A model generated the notes under the pieces. It was not told the origin of the DNA, did not search any database, and was given only the letters and a program-made list of their open reading frames with translations. Source: Tenggerimyces flavus (GTDB lineage: Bacteria; Actinomycetota; Actinomycetes; Propionibacteriales; Actinopolymorphaceae). From it: a DNA stretch of 64,000 nt. Every line of letters starts with the position of its first letter. Position 1 is the first letter of the stretch. The stretch is from contig NZ_JAFBCM010000001.1 in assembly GCF_016907715.1 (NCBI RefSeq), positions 7,975,420 to 8,039,419 of the forward strand. Direction: 5' to 3'. Positions 33,325 through 42,852 of this stretch are shown one piece after another. The position numbers and the translations under genes were made by a program.

Positions 33325-34257
33325 ATGCGGCTTCGTGGGTTCCAGGTTGGCGACGGTGCGGCGATCGTCGACGCGTGGCAGCAGGCGATGCCGCGCGATC
33401 CGATCACCGCCGAACGGTTCCGCGACCTCGTGCTGCTCGACCCGAACTTCGATGCGGACGGGCTGCGGGTGGCCGAGGTCGACGGGCGCGTCGTCGGCGC
33501 GGTCGCGGCCATGCGCCGCCAGGTCGCGATGGAAGGCGGCGACCTCGAACCCGAGCACGGCTGGATCACGTTCGCTTTCGTCGACCCCGCGGTGCGCCGG
33601 CGTGGAGTCGGTTCCGGGCTGCTGTCGAACGCGTTCGACTGGCTCCGCGAGCGCGGCGCGACGCAGGTGCACTTCTCGCCGTACACGCCGAACTACCTCC
33701 TCCCCGGCCTCGACGCCACCGCCTACCCGGAAGGCCGTGCACTGCTGGAGCGCTTCGGCTTCACCACCAGGTACGAAGCCGTGGCGATGGAACGCGACCT
33801 CACCGCGTACGAGCCGCCGCACCTCGAGGCCAGGAACGGCTACGACTTCGGCACCCCCGAGACCGACGAGCTCCCCGCCCTGATCGGGCTCGCGAGACAG
33901 TTCAGCGCCGACTGGGCACGCGCGATCCGAGAGAGCCTCGCCCAGGGCAGTCCACTCGAGCGCATCGTCGTGGCGAGAGGCGCCGCCCGCGAGCTCGTCG
34001 GCTGGGCCATGCACGGGACGTACGCGAACGCGATCGAGCGCTTCGGCCCGTTCGGTGTCCACCCGAGCCAACGCGGCGCCGGACTCGGCAGGATCCTGCT
34101 GCACCGCACCCTCGCACGCATGCGCGCCGCAGGCGCCACCAAGGCCTGGTTCCTCTGGACCACCGCCGACTCACCCGCCGGCCACCTCTACACGAAGGCC
34201 GGCTTTCGGGTCACCCGAAACTTCCAGGTCATGACCGCGACGTTGACCGAAACGTGA
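33325..34257 (+). CDS. Double GNAT-domain acetyltransferase
   Basis: A 310-residue protein with two N-acetyltransferase folds. The first (about residues 1-155) contains FAFVDPAVRRRGVGSGLLSN, whose RxxGxG segment binds acetyl-CoA. The second (about 165-310) contains FGVHPSQRGAGLGRILLHRT and ends with FLWTTADSPAGHLYTKAGFR. Tandem GNAT proteins include mycothiol synthase; here the sequence does not clearly match MshD, so the substrate is unassigned. It is divergent from the deiminase gene with a 90-bp shared region. Confidence 0.88.
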   Translation: MRLRGFQVGDGAAIVDAWQQAMPRDPITAERFRDLVLLDPNFDADGLRVAEVDGRVVGAVAAMRRQVAMEGGDLEPEHGWITFAFVDPAVRRRGVGSGLLSNAFDWLRERGATQVHFSPYTPNYLLPGLDATAYPEGRALLERFGFTTRYEAVAMERDLTAYEPPHLEARNGYDFGTPETDELPALIGLARQFSADWARAIRESLAQGSPLERIVVARGAARELVGWAMHGTYANAIERFGPFGVHPSQRGAGLGRILLHRTLARMRAAGATKAWFLWTTADSPAGHLYTKAGFRVTRNFQVMTATLTET

Positions 34258-34471
34258 CTCGGCCGTTTTCGGTCAGTAATCGGTATCTCGCTCCGTAGCT
34301 GAGTTATACGTGAGCAAGCGGTTTCTCGGCATCGGTCCAGGCCGCAACGGTAATTTCTTTCCGGGGTAGCGCTTTAACGTTCCACGCCCGTAAAGTCTTC
34401 GTAACTTCCCGCCAAGGCGGGCTCGGGGGTCCCGCGTGCCAGAAACCACGGATGCGAAGGGTGCGCCACTG

Positions 34472-36616
34472 ATGGCCCAGTTGCAGGGATTGACCAGACG
34501 TTCGCTTCTCTATGGCTCGGCCGTGGCGGCCGGCGGCGCCGCTCTCGCGGCGTGTTCCAGCGGCAACGGAGGGGCCGGCTCCGGCAGCGGAACCGGCAGC
34601 AGCGGAGAGCCGTCCGCGCCGACCGGAAAGGGATCGGAGGTCAAGCCGCTGCCGAAGCCCGCGAAGTACAGCGAGGCGCCCGCTCTCGCCGAGCAGGTCA
34701 AGGCCGGCAAGCTGCCCGCCGTCGAGGAACGCCTGCCGGAAAACCCGTACGTGGTGCCGCACCGCTGGCTCGTCCCCGGCAACTACGGCGGCGTGCTGCA
34801 GATGGTGCAGGGCAAGAGCGAGTCCAGCGCGGTCAAGGAGTACATGTACGGCGGCTCGCCACTGCGCTTCCTCAACGACGGCCTCGACATCGGGCCCGGT
34901 CTGGTCGAGACCTGGGAGTCGAACGCGGATGCCTCGGAGTGGACGTTCAACTTCCGCAAGGGCCTGAAGTGGTCCGACGGCAAGCCGTGGACGACCGAGT
35001 CGATCATGTACTGGTGGGAGGACCTCGTGCAGAACGAGGACCACCCGTTCACCCCGCCGGACGACGTCCGCTCGGGCAAGAACACGGTCGCGAAGCTGAC
35101 CTGTCCCGACGACACCACGATGGTGCTCACCTTCGACGCGCCAGCCCCGATCACGCCCGAGCGGATCGCGGCCTGGGTCAACCAGTACGCGGAGACCGGC
35201 ACGCTCGGCCCGCTCTGGATGCTGCCGAAGCACTACGTGCAGCAGTTCCACCCGAAGTACAACACCGCGATCAAGGCGGGGAGCGACTGGTTCTCCAACC
35301 ACGACCTCAAGTCCGACTTCCAGCGCAACCCGGACTGCCCGACGATGACCGGCTGGCGCGGCAAGGCCTATCGCGAGGCGCAGAGCCTCACGCTCGAGCG
35401 CAACCCGTTCTACTGGGTGGTCGACAAGGACGGCAAGCAGCTTCCGTACATCGACGAGGTCAACTTCAGCGTCGTGAAGGACGAGCAGGTCCAGAAGCTC
35501 AACATGACGCAGGGCAAGTACGACTACATCCACGGCGGCCACCACCCGATCGTTTTGGGTGACGTGTCAACCTTCAAGCAGGCAGAGGCGAAGACCGGTG
35601 TGCGGCTTCGCTTCTGGGACAGCGGATCGGGCACCGGCTCGATGCTGTTCTTCAACTACGACCACCCCGACGCGAAGCTGCGCGCGCTGTTCCGCAACAA
35701 CAAGTTCCAGAAGGCGTTGTCGCACGCGGTCAACCGGGCCGAGATCCGCAAGGCGATCTACTACGACACCGGCGAGGCGACGACCGGCACGCTGAGCGTC
35801 AAGGGCGTGATCTTCAACATCAACGACGAGGGCAAGAAGCTCTACGAGGAGTGGCGCGACCTCGCCGTGAAGTACGACGTGGCGCTGGCGAAGTCGATGC
35901 TCGACGAGATCGGCGTGGTCGACAAGAACGGCGACGGCAAGCGCGAGCACCCGGACGGTTCGCCGTTGAAGATCTCGCTCGACTTCCAGGCCGACACCGG
36001 CAGCGAGAACCTGCGGAAGAACGAGTTCCTCAAGCGGGACTGGGAAGCGATCGGCCTCGACGTCCAGATGAGCCCGAGCCCGCCCGAGGCGTGGGGCGAC
36101 CGATGGAAGAACTCGGAGTTCCAGACCACGACGACGTGGGAGATCGGCGACAACCAGATCCTGGTGTACCCCGGCTGGGTGATCCCGGTCGAGCCGTCGC
36201 ACTGGGCGCCGATGCACGGGCAGGCGTTCATCCTGCAGACCGGTGACCCGAAGAAGATCGAGTCCGAGGCGAACATCGATCCCTGGAAGCGCACGCCGCG
36301 GTGGATCCTCCCGGAGGAGGGCTCGCCGATCGCGAAGCTGTACGACTTCTACGCGCAGGCACGGGTCGAGTCGGACGCGATGAAGCGCAACCAGTTGCTG
36401 TGGGAGATCGTGAAGGTCCACATCAACGAGGGCCCGTTCATGCTGGGCTTCGTGTCGAACTACCCGCGGACCGTGCTGGTGCGGGACGGGCTGAAGAATG
36501 TGCCGATGAAGGAGAACCTCGCCCTCGGCGGCTTCGTCAACCCGTGGATCCAGCCCTCGCCGGCGGTGTACGACCCGGAGGCCTACTTCTGGGAGAAGCC
36601 GGAAGAGCACGCGTAG
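34472..36616 (+). CDS. Tat-exported ABC transporter solute-binding lipoprotein, family 5 (oligopeptide type)
   Basis: A 714-residue SBP_bac_5 protein. The Tat signal LTRRSLLYGSAVAAGGAAL ends in the lipobox LAAC, giving a lipid-anchored protein. A Gly/Ser linker follows, then the substrate domain with LEVGPGLVETWESNADASEW-like N-terminal motifs, WTFNFRKGLKWSDGKPWTTE, and later FNYDHPDAKLRALFRNNKFQ and ALSHAVNRAEIRKAI. It is unusually long for the family. The start at ATG 34472 is preceded by AAGGG; GTG 34436 is an alternative. No permease or ATPase gene is adjacent. It ends before a strong bidirectional terminator. Confidence 0.92.
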   Translation: MAQLQGLTRRSLLYGSAVAAGGAALAACSSGNGGAGSGSGTGSSGEPSAPTGKGSEVKPLPKPAKYSEAPALAEQVKAGKLPAVEERLPENPYVVPHRWLVPGNYGGVLQMVQGKSESSAVKEYMYGGSPLRFLNDGLDIGPGLVETWESNADASEWTFNFRKGLKWSDGKPWTTESIMYWWEDLVQNEDHPFTPPDDVRSGKNTVAKLTCPDDTTMVLTFDAPAPITPERIAAWVNQYAETGTLGPLWMLPKHYVQQFHPKYNTAIKAGSDWFSNHDLKSDFQRNPDCPTMTGWRGKAYREAQSLTLERNPFYWVVDKDGKQLPYIDEVNFSVVKDEQVQKLNMTQGKYDYIHGGHHPIVLGDVSTFKQAEAKTGVRLRFWDSGSGTGSMLFFNYDHPDAKLRALFRNNKFQKALSHAVNRAEIRKAIYYDTGEATTGTLSVKGVIFNINDEGKKLYEEWRDLAVKYDVALAKSMLDEIGVVDKNGDGKREHPDGSPLKISLDFQADTGSENLRKNEFLKRDWEAIGLDVQMSPSPPEAWGDRWKNSEFQTTTTWEIGDNQILVYPGWVIPVEPSHWAPMHGQAFILQTGDPKKIESEANIDPWKRTPRWILPEEGSPIAKLYDFYAQARVESDAMKRNQLLWEIVKVHINEGPFMLGFVSNYPRTVLVRDGLKNVPMKENLALGGFVNPWIQPSPAVYDPEAYFWEKPEEHA

Positions 36617-36626
36617 GACGAACAGA

Positions 36627-36669
36627 AGGCTCCCCGTCCCCAGGCCGAAAGCCTGGGGACGGGGAGCCT
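36627..36669 (+). terminator. Strong intrinsic terminator between convergent genes
   Basis: Perfect 19-bp stem (AGGCTCCCCGTCCCCAGGC and its complement) with the loop CGAAA, followed on the plus strand by a T-rich CTTCTTTC. It lies 10 bp after the solute-binding-protein stop and 35 bp from the convergent protease stop. Confidence 0.85.
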
Positions 36670-36704
36670 CTTCTTTCGATCGCCCCTTCTACAGAGTCAG
36701 ACTC

Positions 36705-39700
36705 CTACAGGTCCGGACGGTGCACCACGCGGATCGCGTTCACGACCGAGGGCTCGTAGCCCCGACGGTCGTGGAACCCGACCTTGAGGTTCCCGTTCGC
36801 CGGCACGTCCACCACGAACGACTTGCGGTCGGCACGCTGCCCACCGACGGCGTCCGCGATGTCGTAGTTGACCAACACGTACTGGCCGTTGACCTCCACG
36901 TCGAACGCTCGCCAGTCGACCCGCGGCGACAGCTCGAGCTCGGCGAAGTCGAGGGTGACCTCGTACCTCCCGCCCGGCAGCTTGTCGAACTGGTAAGCGT
37001 CCATGCCGATGCGCTGGTTCACGTACAGCGCGTCGTCCTCGGTCCCGCGGATGTCCGTACCAGCCGGCGCCTCGGCAGTCGTCGAAGCACCGATCCAGCC
37101 GAACGTTCCCGCCGTGTACGCCTTGTCGGCGACCCACGGGATTCCGCCGGTGTCGACACCCGCGGCACCCGCGGAGTTCACACCCTTCCAATAGCCGGAC
37201 ACGACGACCTCGACCGGCACCTTGATGACCGGCTGCCGCCCGGAGGTCGTGTGGATCTCGACGACCGCGCGGTAGACACCAGCCGCGAGCCCGGTCGTGT
37301 TGACCTTCGCGGTCACCTCGACCGAACCACCCGCCGCGACGCGTCCCTTGGCCGGCGCGAGCGTCAGCCACGGAACGTTGGTCTCCTGCGGAACGCCCGT
37401 GTCGAGCAGGTACGCGGTCTGCGTGTTCTGCGATGTCGCCCACACGTTGCCGGCCGCGTCCAGATCCGCACCCGCGAGCGCGAAGCCCTCGGGCTCGTCC
37501 AGCGAGAGGGACGAGATCGGAGCGCACGTGTCCGGGTTGTGCTGGGTGATGGTGTTGCCCTCGTCGCTGTTCGTCACCCAGAGCGTGTTGGACGCCCGGT
37601 TGTACGCCAGTCCGGCGATCCCGGAAGCCAACGGGCACTGGGAAAGCACCGCACCAGGCGTGGCATGCGACGCGCCCGCGACGTGGAACAGGACGTCCTG
37701 CACCCATCCGCCGACGTAGAACGTGTCGTCGTCGGCCTTGTACGCCAGTCCACGCTGGGCGGTCGTGCTGGCCCCACCGGCCAACGAGTAGACCTCGTTG
37801 CCGGTCGCGGGATCCCAACAGTGGATGGCGTTGTCACCGAGGACGGCGACTTGGCACATGAGGTTGCGACGCGTGTCGAACGCCATGTCGGCGTTCCACT
37901 GCGCGCTGCCGTAACCGCCCGGCCAGTCGCGCCCGGTCGCGGTGCCGTCGGGAGCGAACTCCTTGTTGCGTACCGTCTCCGGGTTCGAAACCCACACGTT
38001 CGACGTGCTCTTGCCGACACCCCACGCGACCGACAGCCCGGTCGGCCACGAGTCGAGGACGTCACCGGCGGCGAACGGCACCGCCTTCGACTTCTCGGCA
38101 GACGGGACGCTGCCAGCGGCACTGCGGGCGGCCGGGTTCTCCTTGGCCGCAAGCGCCTTCGACTGCTTGGCAGCGACGGCCGTGACCTTGGAGCCACCGA
38201 GCTCGACCGTGCTCCAGTTCATCGCGGCGCTACCGGTGTTGGAGAGCGTGAAGGTCGTCTGCTGCTTGTTGCCCTGCGGCAACACCCAGCGCAGACCCTC
38301 GGTGTCGATCTCTCCGCGACCGGTCTTGAGCACGAAGTTCTTCGCGATCCACTTGTTCGACGTGACGACGAGGTTGTTCGCCGCCGCGTTGGTGTAGTTC
38401 GGCGCCTTGACCGTTGCCTTGTAAACGCCGTTCCACAGTTGGGCGAAGTACTTGCCGTCGGCGCCGGTCGACACGGTCTGCGCCGCGCCGGTCTCCGGCG
38501 TCAGCGTCACCGCCGCGCCAGTGACGGGCAGGCCGTCGTTGGCGTCGGTGATCGTTCCGGAGACGAAGCCGTTCGGGGGCAAGGTGAACTTGACAGACTT
38601 GCTGTCGCTCAGCACACCAGAGTTGAACGAGTACTGCACCGCGACGTTGCCCGCCGAGTTCTCGACACCGACCGTGGCGGAGTCGCCTCGTTCACGGGAG
38701 TTGTTCGGGTCGAGGTTGCGGTAGTGGACGACGATGTCGCTGTTCTCGTTGATCACGATCTCGAAGTCGACGCGCGAGGTCGTGCTGCGGATCAACGCGT
38801 TCCGCCATTCGATGATGAACGAACGGTTCGGCGCGGTCCCCACGGCCTTGGTGTAGACCTTGGCGGTCGCGTCGATGACCAGGTCGTCCCAGAACGCGTA
38901 CACCGACGCGTTCGGGGCGGCCGGGGCCGGGATCGCGGTGTTGGTGAACGAGGTCGCGGGTGCCGCGAAGTTCACCAGACCGTTCGTGCTGATGTTCGCC
39001 TTCGTGTACGCCTGGCCGTACAGCACCGCCGTAAAGGGCAGGTTGACGGCCTGAACGGCGTCGTCACCAGTGAGCGCGAGACCCGTATCTGCTTGCTGGT
39101 AAGCAGGTGCGGCACTCTCACAGTGATAGCCGTACGCGTCGACGCGGTCCGCGAGCCGGAAGTTGACGATCTTCCGGGCGTTGACCACGACGTCCTTGGA
39201 GGCGTCGGCGCTGCAGCCACCCGGCGAGGTGACCGAGATGTTGTACGTGCCGACGGGCACCTGCGCGAACTCGTACACACCGTCGGCGTCGGTCGTCGCC
39301 GGAGCCAGCGGAGTGCCGTTCACCTTGACGACCGCGCCCGCGACAGGGTCGCCGCGCGAGTCGGAGACCTCGCCGAGGACCGGCCACGAGCCGACCGGGG
39401 TGAGCGCGAAGTCCTTCGTCACCGTGGCATCGGTCGCCACCGTGGCGGTTCCGGTCGCCGTTCCGTACGCGTACGCCGAGACCTCGAGGTTGTAGTCGCC
39501 GGTCGAGAGCTTCGCCGTGTACGTGCCGGTCGCGGTCGTGGTGAGCGTGCGCGAGCTGGCACCGGTGATCTTGACCTGGGCGCCGGAGATCGGCGCGCCG
39601 GTCGTGGCGTTGGTGACCGTACCGGTCAACGTGCCCGACTCGCCTCGCGGCGACGCGGTCACGGCGGCCAGGGCGTCGAGCTTGCCCTCACCCCACACGT

Positions 39701-41138
39701 TGTTGTTGGTCGGCGTTCCGCCACAGGTGGTGTCGTCGGTGTCGATCGCGGTCTGGTTCAGCAGCGTCCGCGTGGTGGCGATGTCGCCGACGAGGGCGGG
39801 AGCCGCGGACCACATCAGCGCGACCGTGCCCGCCACGTGCGGTGCGGCCATCGACGTTCCGGTGAAGTTCGCGTACGAGTTGTCCGGAATCGACGAACGG
39901 ACGCTCACCGCGGGGGCGGAGATGTTCGGCCGGATCTCGCCGTTGGCGCCAGGGCCACGGCTGGAGTTGTTGTAGACGGCACCGTTCGACTGGAAACCGC
40001 CCACGCCGTAGGCGAGTGCGGAGTCCGCCGGCGAACCCGCCGTGTCACAACCCGGTCCGGCGTTGCCGTTGGAGAAGACACCGAAGATGCCGGAGGAGGT
40101 CCAGCCGGAGATGATGTCGTCGTACCAGGGGTCCTCTTCGGGACCGTTCGGCGCGCCCCAGGAGTTGTTGACGATGTTCGGGCGCAGGTCGGTACGCGGG
40201 TTCTGGTTCTGCAGGTCGGTGGGCGCGAGCACCCACTGGCCCGAGGTCAGCAGCGCGTTCTCCGAGCAGCCGAGCGGGGAGTCGCAGCCGACGGCCGAGA
40301 CCCACTTGGCGCCGGGTGCGACACCGATCTGGTTCGCGCCACCGTCGTCGCCGACCATCGTGCCCATGGTGTGGCTGCCGTGGTCGTCGGGGTCGCACGG
40401 CGCGAGCGACGGGTTGCCGCACACGCGGGACGGGTCGAACCAGTTGTAGTTGTGGTCGAACGTTCCGCCGCCCTGGTTGCCGCGGTACTTCCCGACCAGC
40501 GCGGGGTGGGTGTACTGCACACCCGAGTCGATGTTGGCGACCGTGATGCCCTCACCCCGGACGCCGTACGTGCCCCAGACCTGGTCTGCCTTGATCGCGG
40601 CGATGCCCCACTCGACGGCGGTCGGCGCCGACGCGGCGGCCGGCTCCGGCTTGATCAGGTCGGCCGTCTGGCTGGCCGCGACGCGCTCGACTCCGGGCAG
40701 CGCGGCGAGCTTGTTCGTCTGCGCCGCCGTGGAGCTCCGTACCAGGATCCGGTTGGAGATCCAGAACGGAGTGAAGTCGGCCTTGGCCTTGGTCAGCTCT
40801 GCTCGCGCCTCGGCCTGGCTCGCGTTCGCGGTGTCCTGCAGCGCCTTCACGACGGCGTCGCCGCGCGCGGTCCAGTCCTTGATCTTCGAGGCGGCGTCGA
40901 GGTCCGCCTTGTCCTTGAAGACCAGGTAGATGTCCGTCGAGCCCTTCGCGTCGAGCGCCTTCTCGACGCTCGGTGCGATCGGTGCGGACTGCGGGTCGTC
41001 GGCCTTGCCGTCGTTCCCCGCCGCTACGGCGCCGGTGGGCGCGAGGAGGCCGCCGATGACGGCCATCGACGCGATGGCCACCGCCGCGAACGTCCGTTTG
41101 AAGGCAGCGCGTCCGCCGCCTGGGTCTAGTCGAGCCAC
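36705..41138 (-). CDS. Very large secreted multidomain S8 serine protease (subtilase)
   Basis: A 1477-residue exported protease. A signal peptide (TFAAVAIASMAVIGGLLAPT) is followed by a propeptide-like inhibitor region (about 50-165) and the peptidase with Asp204 in VANIDSGVQYTHPA, His253 in DPDDHGSHTMGTM and Ser429 in FTGTSMAAPHVAGTV. Downstream are three carboxypeptidase-regulatory-like beta domains (TGTVTNATTGAPISG, LGEVSDSRGDPVAG, SGTITDANDGLPVTG), a propeller-like region of about 1070-1300 (FDTRRNLMCQVAVL, GLAYNRASNTLWVTN), and a C-terminal malectin-like domain (about 1310-1477). GTG 41138 has GGAGGGG upstream. A receiverless winged-helix regulator is divergent. Confidence 0.92.
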   Translation of the reverse strand: MARLDPGGGRAAFKRTFAAVAIASMAVIGGLLAPTGAVAAGNDGKADDPQSAPIAPSVEKALDAKGSTDIYLVFKDKADLDAASKIKDWTARGDAVVKALQDTANASQAEARAELTKAKADFTPFWISNRILVRSSTAAQTNKLAALPGVERVAASQTADLIKPEPAAASAPTAVEWGIAAIKADQVWGTYGVRGEGITVANIDSGVQYTHPALVGKYRGNQGGGTFDHNYNWFDPSRVCGNPSLAPCDPDDHGSHTMGTMVGDDGGANQIGVAPGAKWVSAVGCDSPLGCSENALLTSGQWVLAPTDLQNQNPRTDLRPNIVNNSWGAPNGPEEDPWYDDIISGWTSSGIFGVFSNGNAGPGCDTAGSPADSALAYGVGGFQSNGAVYNNSSRGPGANGEIRPNISAPAVSVRSSIPDNSYANFTGTSMAAPHVAGTVALMWSAAPALVGDIATTRTLLNQTAIDTDDTTCGGTPTNNNVWGEGKLDALAAVTASPRGESGTLTGTVTNATTGAPISGAQVKITGASSRTLTTTATGTYTAKLSTGDYNLEVSAYAYGTATGTATVATDATVTKDFALTPVGSWPVLGEVSDSRGDPVAGAVVKVNGTPLAPATTDADGVYEFAQVPVGTYNISVTSPGGCSADASKDVVVNARKIVNFRLADRVDAYGYHCESAAPAYQQADTGLALTGDDAVQAVNLPFTAVLYGQAYTKANISTNGLVNFAAPATSFTNTAIPAPAAPNASVYAFWDDLVIDATAKVYTKAVGTAPNRSFIIEWRNALIRSTTSRVDFEIVINENSDIVVHYRNLDPNNSRERGDSATVGVENSAGNVAVQYSFNSGVLSDSKSVKFTLPPNGFVSGTITDANDGLPVTGAAVTLTPETGAAQTVSTGADGKYFAQLWNGVYKATVKAPNYTNAAANNLVVTSNKWIAKNFVLKTGRGEIDTEGLRWVLPQGNKQQTTFTLSNTGSAAMNWSTVELGGSKVTAVAAKQSKALAAKENPAARSAAGSVPSAEKSKAVPFAAGDVLDSWPTGLSVAWGVGKSTSNVWVSNPETVRNKEFAPDGTATGRDWPGGYGSAQWNADMAFDTRRNLMCQVAVLGDNAIHCWDPATGNEVYSLAGGASTTAQRGLAYKADDDTFYVGGWVQDVLFHVAGASHATPGAVLSQCPLASGIAGLAYNRASNTLWVTNSDEGNTITQHNPDTCAPISSLSLDEPEGFALAGADLDAAGNVWATSQNTQTAYLLDTGVPQETNVPWLTLAPAKGRVAAGGSVEVTAKVNTTGLAAGVYRAVVEIHTTSGRQPVIKVPVEVVVSGYWKGVNSAGAAGVDTGGIPWVADKAYTAGTFGWIGASTTAEAPAGTDIRGTEDDALYVNQRIGMDAYQFDKLPGGRYEVTLDFAELELSPRVDWRAFDVEVNGQYVLVNYDIADAVGGQRADRKSFVVDVPANGNLKVGFHDRRGYEPSVVNAIRVVHRPDL

Positions 41139-41521
41139 GATCCCCTCCCAAGGGCACCCGCATCGGACCCGCCCCGGGGGATCGGCGGCGGGTTGCAGGT
41201 GTGGGAACCGACATTGCTGCGGTGGGGTCGCTCCGGCCAGGCTCGCTGTCGGTCGTACGGCGGGCAGTTCTCGGCCGAAGGTTGCTTTGGCGAATCAATA
41301 CGCCCGGATTGCGTACGAAATAAGGGAATTCGCCCTGACCGGGGCACGACCGGATCAGGACACGACGTTTGCCCCATCTGGCTCGCGAAGTACTTACGCC
41401 CGAAACATTCTCCGTGTCAGAATCCTGCAGTCACCAAGGGGTTACGTGGCGTTGGGGATGCAGGGCATTTGGTGGAGATCCCGCCGACTTTGTCCGGCGT
41501 TCCCCCAAGGGGGAGGATCAG
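41139..41521. other. 383-bp divergent intergenic region between subtilase and winged-helix regulator
   Basis: No gene seen. It is AT-richer in the middle (about 41285-41420), as expected of promoters for both genes, and shows a small CGCCGA/TCCGGCG inverted repeat at about 41482-41499. AGGGGGAGG at 41508-41516 is the ribosome binding site of the regulator. No clear -10/-35 pair or long palindrome. Confidence 0.6.
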
Positions 41522-42064
41522 TTGTACTCCGACATCCTCGATGGTGCGGCCGAGTTCGCCGACGCCGCACCCGCGCTCATTCTGTGTGTCGGCACGACCG
41601 CCGACCAATGCACAGCTGTGTTGAGAAGTGTGGGGCCGGACGCGGTGGTGATGATGGCCGCCGACGCCGGTGCCGCTCTGCGGGTCCTGCAGAACGCGCG
41701 GTCGTCTACAGCGACGCCTGCTCCGACGGTGGTCTCGCGGCCGGTCGAGTTCGGCCCGTTGCTGATCGACTCGTCGTTGCGCGAGGCGACCTGGCGCGGG
41801 CGGGCGTTGGACCTGTCGACTCGGGACTTCGACCTGCTGGCGACGCTGGTGAGCGACGGCGGCCGGGTGTGGACGTTCGCCGACCTGACCGAAGCGGTGT
41901 GGCGGCGGCCGTACCTCGGCGACGTGGAGGCGGTGGTGTCGGCCGTCAAGCGGCTGCGGCGCCGACTCACGTCGGTGACGGGCGAGCTCGTCGTCGCGTC
42001 GATCCGCGGCGTCGGGTACCGGCTGTCGTTGCTGCCGACGCCGTTGCGCCAGTCGGCGGTGTAG
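41522..42064 (+). CDS. OmpR/PhoB-type winged-helix regulator without receiver domain
   Basis: A 180-residue DNA-binding protein. The first 75 residues form no recognisable receiver (no conserved Asp pair or phospho-site). Residues 80-175 are an OmpR/PhoB winged helix: GPLLIDSSLREATWRGRALD, LSTRDFDLLATLVSDGGRVW, DVEAVVSAVKRLRRRLTS, then VVASIRGVGYRL, the wing. TTG 41522 is chosen because the strong AGGGGGAGG lies six bases upstream; a longer frame has no such site. It is divergent from the giant protease and probably controls it. Confidence 0.8.
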   Translation: MYSDILDGAAEFADAAPALILCVGTTADQCTAVLRSVGPDAVVMMAADAGAALRVLQNARSSTATPAPTVVSRPVEFGPLLIDSSLREATWRGRALDLSTRDFDLLATLVSDGGRVWTFADLTEAVWRRPYLGDVEAVVSAVKRLRRRLTSVTGELVVASIRGVGYRLSLLPTPLRQSAV

Positions 42065-42092
42065 GGGTTCTGCAGCGGTAGGTTCTGAAGCT

Positions 42093-42839
42093 GTGAAACG
42101 TGACTCGGAACCCGCCCCTGACCTGCTGCCGGCCGACGAGGTCTCCCGCGTTCTCGTGGTGACCGCGCATCCCGACGACGTCGACTTCGGGTGTGCCGGA
42201 ACGGTGGCGACCTGGACCGCCGCGGGGATCAAGGTCGAGTACTGCGTCGTGACCGACGGCCAGGCCGGCGGCTTCGACCCCGCCCTGGACCGGGCCGAGA
42301 TCCCGCGCATCCGCCGCTTGGAGCAGGCTGCGGCCGCGAGCGTGGTGGGGGTCTCGGACCTGCACTTCCTTGGGTACGTGGACGGCGAGCTGACGCCTGC
42401 TCTTCCCCTGGTTCGGGACCTCACGCGGGTCATCCGCCAGGTGCGGCCGGACCGGATGGTGATCCAGAGCCCGGAGCGGGACTGGTCCACCGTGGGGCGC
42501 AGCCACCCCGACCACCTGGCGGCCGGCGAGGCCGCGTACCGCGCGGTCTACCCCGCCGCGCGGAACCCGTTCGCGTTCCCCGAGCTCGCCGCGGAGGGGC
42601 TGGAGCCGTGGACCGTACGGGAGGTGTGGGTGTCGGGGCATCCGACGTACAACCACGCTGTCGACGTGACGGAGACGTTCGAACTGAAGCTGGCCGCGGT
42701 GTTGGAGCACACCAGCCAACACCCCAGCCCGGATGCGATCCGCCCTCGCCTCACCGAAGCGTTCGGCCGCGTCGCCCGCTCCTTCGACCTCGGAGACGGC
42801 CACCTCGCCGAACCATTCTTCGTCGCCCGCACCGGCTGA
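42093..42839 (+). CDS. PIG-L (LmbE-like) N-acetylglucosaminyl deacetylase
   Basis: A 248-residue zinc deacetylase. RVLVVTAHPDDVDFGCAGTV holds the AHPDD metal-binding and catalytic motif, TDGQAGGFDP is the substrate loop with a bound Asp, and GRSHPDHLAAGEAAYRAVYP supplies the second zinc histidine (HPDH). Actinobacterial relatives include MshB and Mca of mycothiol metabolism, and GlcNAc-PI-like or pseudaminic deacetylases; this sequence is not clearly Mca (no mycothiol-conjugate features recognised). GTG 42093 follows the regulator stop by 28 bp on the same strand. Confidence 0.88.
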   Translation: MKRDSEPAPDLLPADEVSRVLVVTAHPDDVDFGCAGTVATWTAAGIKVEYCVVTDGQAGGFDPALDRAEIPRIRRLEQAAAASVVGVSDLHFLGYVDGELTPALPLVRDLTRVIRQVRPDRMVIQSPERDWSTVGRSHPDHLAAGEAAYRAVYPAARNPFAFPELAAEGLEPWTVREVWVSGHPTYNHAVDVTETFELKLAAVLEHTSQHPSPDAIRPRLTEAFGRVARSFDLGDGHLAEPFFVARTG

Positions 42840-42852
42840 CGCACCCCGGGGT

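Noticed and set aside
33235-34104. A 290-residue N-terminal extension of the PAD gene, reading antisense through the acetyltransferase gene
   Set aside because: The extension contains no domain, while the signal peptide starting at ATG 33234 gives a normal exported protein. The opposite strand encodes an intact double GNAT protein.
36720-41129. A 1469-residue open frame on the plus strand, antisense to the subtilase
   Set aside because: In this GC-rich DNA a long frame opposite a real gene is expected. It is rich in Arg, Val and Asp, has no recognisable domain, and the minus-strand protein has all catalytic motifs and a signal peptide.
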